Shown piece after piece: positions 58,538-64,000 of a DNA stretch of 64,000 bases. Position 1 is the stretch's first letter; every line of letters starts with the position of its first letter. Location: contig NC_041692.1 of the NCBI RefSeq assembly GCF_900005765.1, positions 2,170,001-2,234,000 of the forward strand. The letters run 5' to 3'. The notes under the pieces were generated by a model. It saw nothing but the letters and a program-made list of their open reading frames with translations. It ran no database searches and was not told where the DNA came from. The DNA is from Plasmodium relictum (Eukaryota; Apicomplexa; Aconoidasida; Haemosporida; Plasmodiidae). Both the position numbers and the translations under genes were made by a program.

Positions 58538-59698
58538 ATAATTATATTTTAATTATATAAATTCTAAAATAAAAATAGAGTAAAAAAAAAAAAAAAAATC
58601 TATATTAAAATGAGTGTAATATAATGAAATATAATAGTAACTCAATTAATTAAGTATCATTTACTTTTCAAGTATTTAGTGTTTTTATTAAAGCAGTAAA
58701 TGGACAATTAAAAAAAAAAAAATAAAATACAGAAATTTGTTAAAATATATATGGCTTAATTAAACTATTTCAGAAAATAAGAAAAATAGAAGAAATATTT
58801 ACAAAATATTTAAATGAGTTTGAAGATGATAAAAAGGAAGAAATAGATGATATGATAGAGAATTATAAGATAATGGAAAGAAATGAAATAATTTATTTAA
58901 AAAATTTATATAATGATCACATTAAAAATATTAATGAAATTCATGTGAATGTACTTCAAAATTATAAAAAATATTACATTGATAGAATAAAAGAAAATAT
59001 AAGTAAAATAAAATCATTAAAAAAAAAAATAAGTGAGCTAGAACTAAGTGATAAAGAAATAAAAAACGATTTAAATATATATAATGATCAAAATTGTTCA
59101 ATAATAAATGATATTAAAGATTTAGAAATAAAAAGGTATTAGTAAGAAAAAAAAAAAAAAATTATGTAAATTTACATAATTGTTGTAATAATAACATATA
59201 TATTATTGTTTTTTTAGAGAAATTCTTGAAAAAGATTTGAAATTTTATTCAAAGGATTTTATTATGTATAAAAATTTAGAATTAATTTACAATGAGAATG
59301 ATATATATATTAAAAATTTGAAACTTTTTTCTCAAAATTCAAAAGAAAAAATAGATGAAATTGAAAAGGAATACAAAAAATTATCTGAAGATATAAATGT
59401 AGAAGTATATTTTGAAGACATTAAAAAAAAAAATAATCTTTTAAAAAAAAAAATTGAAAATATTGATATAAACTTAGATGAGGTAAATAAGCAGTTGACA
59501 TCACATATTAATAAAAATAATATAAAAAAAGAAGATGTATTAAAAGTTAAAAAGGGAATTAATGTTTGCCTAAAAACATATAACAAAGAATTTGATAATT
59601 TGTTATATGCAGAAAAAAAAATAAAAAATAAAATAAAAGACAATGTGAACATTTATGAGAAAAAATTAAAAGACCTTAATATAAAAAGGGACAATTGA
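57887..59698 (+). CDS. GAS8/DRC4-like coiled-coil protein (axonemal dynein regulator)
   Basis: Four exons: 57887-58042, 58151-58489, 58774-59135 and 59218-59698, giving 445 residues. Phases agree at each join; the first donor (TTA|GTTAGT) is the weakest call. The protein is coiled coil throughout, with charged, non-repetitive residues. Its layout and length resemble GAS8/DRC4 (trypanin; human 478): a helical start with ELENLIKNKKEELIRTIQ, a middle with LQNYKKYYIDRIKENISKIK (human [20 protein letters not shown]), and an end with a KNNIKKEDVLKVKKGINVCL region where GAS8 has [20 protein letters not shown]. DRC4 is a subunit of the nexin-dynein regulatory complex. In Plasmodium the only flagella are in male gametes, so male-specific use is expected. 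Gene structure is well supported; the family call is moderate. Confidence 0.6.
58071..58107. repeat. (TA)n microsatellite in intron 1
   Basis: About 18 TA units inside the first intron of the GAS8-like gene. Reading through it gives an Ile-Tyr run, which shows it is not coding. Confidence 0.9.
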
Positions 59699-60429
59699 AA
59701 AAAAAATTATTTTTTAACTATATAGTTACAAAAATAACAAATATTAAAAAAAAAAATGAATTGAAAACCAATATTTTATAAAGCTAAAAAGGAAATATTA
59801 TAAAAATTAAAAAGATATAATTTAATTAAAATTTAAAACTTGAAAAAAAATAAAATAAAATAATAAAATGATAGATAAATAAATAAATAAAAGGAAAACA
59901 GATGAAGTGAAATAATTGAAAAACATAAAGCAAAAAGTGAATATAACAAAAGAAAAAAAATGAACATGATAACACATATGTATCCAAAAAGATACTATAG
60001 AAAACAGAGCTACATGGATTACAAGAAAGCAGTATTAATTTAAAATATGAAATGATTTAAATAAATAAAATAAAATATAAATTGTGGAAATTACATTAAA
60101 ACATAAAAGTTATATTATTTTTATATTTTAATGAATTTTTTTTTTTTTTATTTTTTTAAAAAAAATGTGCATAATTTTTTTTTTATTTTAAAACTTTGAT
60201 TTTTTATATATGGTATGAATTTTAGTTTAGCACGTTATTTTAAATATTTTTCTTTTTTTAAATTGTAAGCATTTTATATAAAAAATGAACTAAAATATGA
60301 ATATATATATTTTTTTTTTTATAGTATTTATTATTAGTAGTATTATCGTAATATTATTTTTGTTATTTTTTTTGTGATTTTTAAATTTATATTTTATTCT
60401 TTTTTTACTTTTTTTTTTTTTTTTTTAAA
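59699..60429. other. Spacer and leader of the 356-residue gene
   Basis: About 0.73 kb between plus-strand genes. It contains a 27-codon frame of unusual composition at 59960-60043 (see findings), then T-rich sequence up to the start codon. Confidence 0.5.
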
Positions 60430-61500
60430 ATGAGTAAACCTAAGATATTAATAAGTCAAATAAAAAATGTAACAGATATTAAAACTTTGAATTTGAAAGG
60501 GATTGAATCAAGTAAAAAAAAAATTTTTGGTTATTTACAAAATTTACCAGGGGAAAAAAATTGGATAAAACCACTGGTTGGAAAAAGTATGCAAAATTAC
60601 TATTTTCCCTCAAAATATTTACATTTAGATTTTAATTTAAAAGAGTATTTAAGAATGCAAACAGTTCGATTTAAAAGAAAAAATATTGACAACAGTTTAA
60701 TTAAATTACAGAAATGTATCAATTTAATTATTGAAAATAAAACGTTAATTGATAATTTTTTATCAAAAATATCAAAAGAGTTATTTTTAGAAAATCAAAG
60801 CTTAAAAGATTTCTTTGCATTATATTTAACAATTTTTCCTTATGATAAATATCCACTTAATTTGTCTTTTAATATAACAGAATTAAATTTACCAAATGAA
60901 AAATTTAATTGGTTCAATTTTAACAGCCATAGTATTAATATAATGAGAAATAATCAGAATTGTGATAATTTAAATAATGTTTCAATATATGAAAGTTCAA
61001 AAAAAAATGAGTTAAATAATTTAACAGGAACAAAAAATGAAAATATGTTAATTAATAATGAAAATTATAAAAAAATAATTTTCACAAAAACAAAGAATTA
61101 TATGCAATTCAAAAAGATTATCTGCAGAGAAAAAGAAGGAAATGAAAAAGAAGACAAAGAAAAAATTTATTACATAAATTGTAATGTCAATTTAGGTTTA
61201 GAAGAATCTATAGAAGATAAAAAAGAAATAGAAGAGAAAGAAAAATCGAAAAATCTTTTATATAAATTACTTAACGAAAATGAAAATATAAAGAAAACTT
61301 TCTTAATAAGAAGTAGATTTATTGATCCATTATATTTAAGAAGAAGATATTCATACATTGATAAACTAACGAAAAAAAAAATAAAAAAAGAAAAGCATAA
61401 AACTTATAGAAAACATTTTATTCAACATGCCGATGAAAAGAATGTATGGCCAGATAACAAAGGGTTGTTAAATAAAGTTTACCCAAACCCATATTCTTGA
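60430..61500 (+). CDS. Unknown protein, 356 residues
   Basis: An ATG-started single-exon frame after a long T run. The first ~170 residues are ordered and aromatic-rich (KIFGYLQNLPGEKNWIKPLV, YYFPSKYLHLDFNLKEYLRM). An Asn/Glu/Lys low-complexity middle follows, and then a basic, conserved-looking end (RSRFIDPLYLRRRYSYIDKL, then HADEKNVWPDNKGLLNKVYP). Two ordered ends around a disordered middle could suit a ribosomal or RNP component, but this is a guess. No family recognised. Confidence 0.8.
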   Translation: MSKPKILISQIKNVTDIKTLNLKGIESSKKKIFGYLQNLPGEKNWIKPLVGKSMQNYYFPSKYLHLDFNLKEYLRMQTVRFKRKNIDNSLIKLQKCINLIIENKTLIDNFLSKISKELFLENQSLKDFFALYLTIFPYDKYPLNLSFNITELNLPNEKFNWFNFNSHSINIMRNNQNCDNLNNVSIYESSKKNELNNLTGTKNENMLINNENYKKIIFTKTKNYMQFKKIICREKEGNEKEDKEKIYYINCNVNLGLEESIEDKKEIEEKEKSKNLLYKLLNENENIKKTFLIRSRFIDPLYLRRRYSYIDKLTKKKIKKEKHKTYRKHFIQHADEKNVWPDNKGLLNKVYPNPYS

Positions 61501-62054
61501 TATTTTTTTACTAATTTACTTAGAGAATTAAAAATATTATTTTATTTTTTAAAATTTCTTTTACAGAATTTTTTTTTTATGTTGAAATTGAGTTTTCAAA
61601 TATAATGGATATAATTATAGTGTCATTTTATTTGTAATTATTTAATATCTTTTTATTTGTTTTTTTTTTTTTTTCCATTGTTTCAGTTGTTTATCTTTTA
61701 TAATACAATTTTATGTATAACTTAATAAAATTATATTATTTTTATAATATTTCTTTATTTTCAACATTTTTATTTAAAAATTTTTTTTTTTTGATTTTTT
61801 GATTTTTATTTTTATTCTTTTTTTTTTTTTATTTTTTTTTATTCCCCATTGCATACATATATTTAAATATAAAATTATTTGTAATTCAAAAAATTAGAGC
61901 TAAAATTAAAAATAATTATTGCCTTATAAAATTTATTAAAATATAATATTCTCTATCTCTCTATATATACAAATAATTGAGAATTAAATAGAAAAAAAGA
62001 AAATTTTGTAAGAATGATTTTGTTTTAGTATTTTAAATTAACTAAAAAAAAAAA
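61501..62054. other. Spacer and promoter of the prenyltransferase gene
   Basis: About 0.55 kb, mostly T runs, then A-rich sequence before the ATG. No gene seen. Confidence 0.6.
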
Positions 62055-63606
62055 ATGGAGAACAGAAATCTTTATATCTATGCAAAAAAGTTTAATTTAC
62101 ATTATCCAGAAACACTTGATGAATTAAACTTTCATATTTTAAGTAATCCGTTATTTAATTTAATGGAAAAAAAAGCTTTTTTTCTTGATATGTGTGATTT
62201 AAAAAAAGAAAAAAAAAAATTTTTGTTTGAGGAAGAAGAAAATATAAAAGATAAAGACAAAATAAATTTATTAAATACATATTATAGTGATAATGAACGT
62301 CTATTATATTCTCTATTAGCTTCATTAATAGAAAATAAAATATACTCTTTCGAAGGATATATAATTTCATCATTTGTGATAAAATTAAATTCTTCTTATT
62401 ATAGTGCATGGATATATAGAAGAAAATGCTTAAAAAAATTAAATTTAAATATTTTAAATGATTTAAAATTTACTAAATTCATAATTAGCGATAATATTAA
62501 AAGTTTTCAGAGTTGGTTTCATAGAAGATGGCTTGTTGAATATATTTATAAATTTAATGAAAAAGAAGAAAAGAAAAAGGACAAGAAAGAAAAGAAAAAA
62601 GAAAATGAAAAAGAAAAAATAATAAAAAATAATTGTGAAAATGTGTCAGATTCAAAGACAGAGGTTCCTGATGATTACTTCGATGATGATTACAATTTTA
62701 TGAGTGATAATGAAAATAACAGTATACCAAAGGATGAATATGATGATGCTTTTAATGAAGGATTTATTAGTAATTGTGATGAAAAAGATTTTGAAATAAA
62801 AAAAAATAACATTATTTTATACGAAGATTTACAAAATATAATAGACAATTGTAATTTTTTTAAAAATGCAATAAAACCGAATGAAATAATTAATATAAAT
62901 GAATTTTTATATGAAGAAATGCTTTATAATAACTGTGATATATTTATTGATACAAAAAATTATAATTCGTGGGCTCATAAAACTTGGCTAGTTGAAAAAT
63001 TTTCCATTTTTAAAAATAAATACCTTTGTGAAAAATATAAAATTTTGCTACATGAAATTAATTTTATTAACTATTTTTTAAAAAGCGATATATATAATAA
63101 TTCCGTATGGGTATACAGGTATTTTTTGTTTAATAAATTAAAATATATGAATCAAATAACTAAACTAGAAAAAGAAATTACTTTATGTTTAACTTATTCC
63201 AAGCAATTTTATGATAATGAATCCCTTTTTAATTATTTTCTCAATATATTATTTAAATATATAGAATTATATAAAAAACAAGAAAAAAAAAATATACAAG
63301 ATATTTTTGATATATCTATTGTTCAAAATATTAAAAATGAATTGACAGATTTACAAAAAAAATCAAAATTTGTTTTACTTTTCTTATCTCAACTGTATTG
63401 TTATAACAAATCCTATTATGAAGTAATAAAGGTAATATAATATGATATGATATCAATATTTTTAAATATTATAATATATAATTTATTTATTAAATTTTTT
63501 TTTTTTTTTTATATAGTGCTACAGATATCTTGAAAATAATGACGATTTCAACGATCAAGTTTGGAGATATAAAATAGAAGATGCAGAAAAAAAACTTAAA
63601 GCATAA
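62055..63606 (+). CDS. FNTA: Protein farnesyl/geranylgeranyltransferase type I alpha subunit
   Basis: Two exons, 62055-63431 and 63517-63606 (donor GTAATA, acceptor TATAG, phase 0), give 488 residues. PPTA repeats are visible in order: SYYSAWIYRRKCLKKL, SFQSWFHRRWLVEYI, NYNSWAHKTWLVEKF and NNSVWVYRYFLFNKL. The last exon adds NDQVWRYKIEDAEKKL. The repeats line up with human FNTA (NYQVWHHRRVLVEWL, NYHAWQHRQWVIQEF, NNSVWNQRYFVISN), the shared alpha subunit of farnesyltransferase and geranylgeranyltransferase I. A charged Lys/Glu/Asp insert sits between repeats two and three and explains the extra length over the human 379. The beta subunit is elsewhere. In Plasmodium farnesyltransferase modifies few proteins and is a studied drug target. 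Confidence 0.88.
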
Positions 63607-64000
63607 AAGTACAGTTGTTTTATAAATAATCTTTAACTTTTTTTTCTCTGATATTTCTTAATTATTTTTTTTTTATTTATATTTTGCTTTTTATAAAATA
63701 AAAAATGTAAAAAATGAATTTTTGAAAAATATAGTATTTTCATTAAAAAAATTTTCTTTAAAGAAATACATATAGAAATATGATTTCGTATTTTCCTATT
63801 AAATTAATTATGCGACTTAAAATTTTTGTATTTTTGTAATTTTGAGAAATAATTTTTGTTGAAAGTAAAAAATTCTTTAATTTTTTTTAAATTTTAAAAA
63901 AAAATTATATATTTATTTTATTCAATTTAATAATACATATACTTTAAAGAAACTGAAATTTTTTTTTTTTTCTAAATATTAAAAAAAAAAAAAGTAATTC
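63607..64000. other. 3' flank at the window end
   Basis: AT-rich 3' flank with A and T runs. No gene seen before the window ends. Confidence 0.6.

Noticed and set aside
1-64000. Mobile elements, CRISPR arrays, rRNA and tRNA genes, subtelomeric gene families
   Set aside because: No transposase, reverse transcriptase, terminal repeats, spaced repeats, rRNA blocks or PEXEL-type exported families were recognised on either strand.

Overview
The window is nuclear DNA of a Plasmodium-type apicomplexan. It has very low GC everywhere, intergenic sequence made of A/T homopolymers and (TA)n runs, Asn- and Lys-rich proteins with long AAT/AAT-like codon runs, short AT-rich introns, and divergent and convergent housekeeping genes. 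The extreme AT bias and heavy Asn repeats fit P. falciparum-like or avian-malaria lineages; I cannot name the species. From memory, replication factor C subunit 2 and a neighbouring RNA helicase lie on P. falciparum chromosome 2, so this may be a syntenic core segment; that needs checking. I see no transposons, viral elements, CRISPR arrays, tRNA or rRNA genes.

Layout. 1-6474: 3' part of a giant coiled-coil protein (+). 7439-10249: VPS16 (-). 11328-12773: 3-hydroxyisobutyryl-CoA hydrolase-like enzyme (+). 13460-15158: WDR33/Pfs2 polyadenylation factor (-, two exons). 16052-22158: 1908-residue protein of unknown function (-, three exons). 23122-24801: organellar RbfA (-). 26165-31588: Asn-rich zinc-knuckle/RRM protein (-). 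31589-37168: 5.6 kb without a convincing gene but with some unexplained structure. 37169-38527: Lys/Asn-rich unknown (-). 39443-41203: S-adenosylmethionine-type mitochondrial carrier (+, several exons). 42963-44321: RFC2 clamp loader (+, two exons). 45016-47190: DBP9/DDX56-like DEAD-box helicase (-). 48069-49922: TTC1-like TPR protein with a membrane anchor (+). 50568-52034: QSOX-type sulfhydryl oxidase (-). 53322-53516: 64-residue prefoldin-like protein (+). 53849-55645: tRNA-guanine transglycosylase with a secretory leader (+). 55984-57085: six-exon multipass membrane protein (-). 57887-59698: GAS8/DRC4-like axonemal protein (+, four exons). 60430-61500: unknown (+). 62055-63606: farnesyl/geranylgeranyltransferase alpha subunit (+, two exons).

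The genes are not an operon. They are ordinary eukaryotic single genes for vesicle tethering, mRNA 3' processing, DNA replication, ribosome biogenesis, organelle translation, ER thiol oxidation, prenylation and probably flagellar assembly. The most useful results of reading by hand are the spliced models that simple open frames miss: the N-terminal exon of WDR33, the first two exons of the 1908-residue protein, the six-exon membrane protein, and the GAS8-like gene. Points for a second look include altered predicted RNA-contact residues in WDR33, an atypical tRNA-guanine transglycosylase active-site loop, a very small prefoldin-like gene, and complex patches inside the 5.6 kb gene desert.
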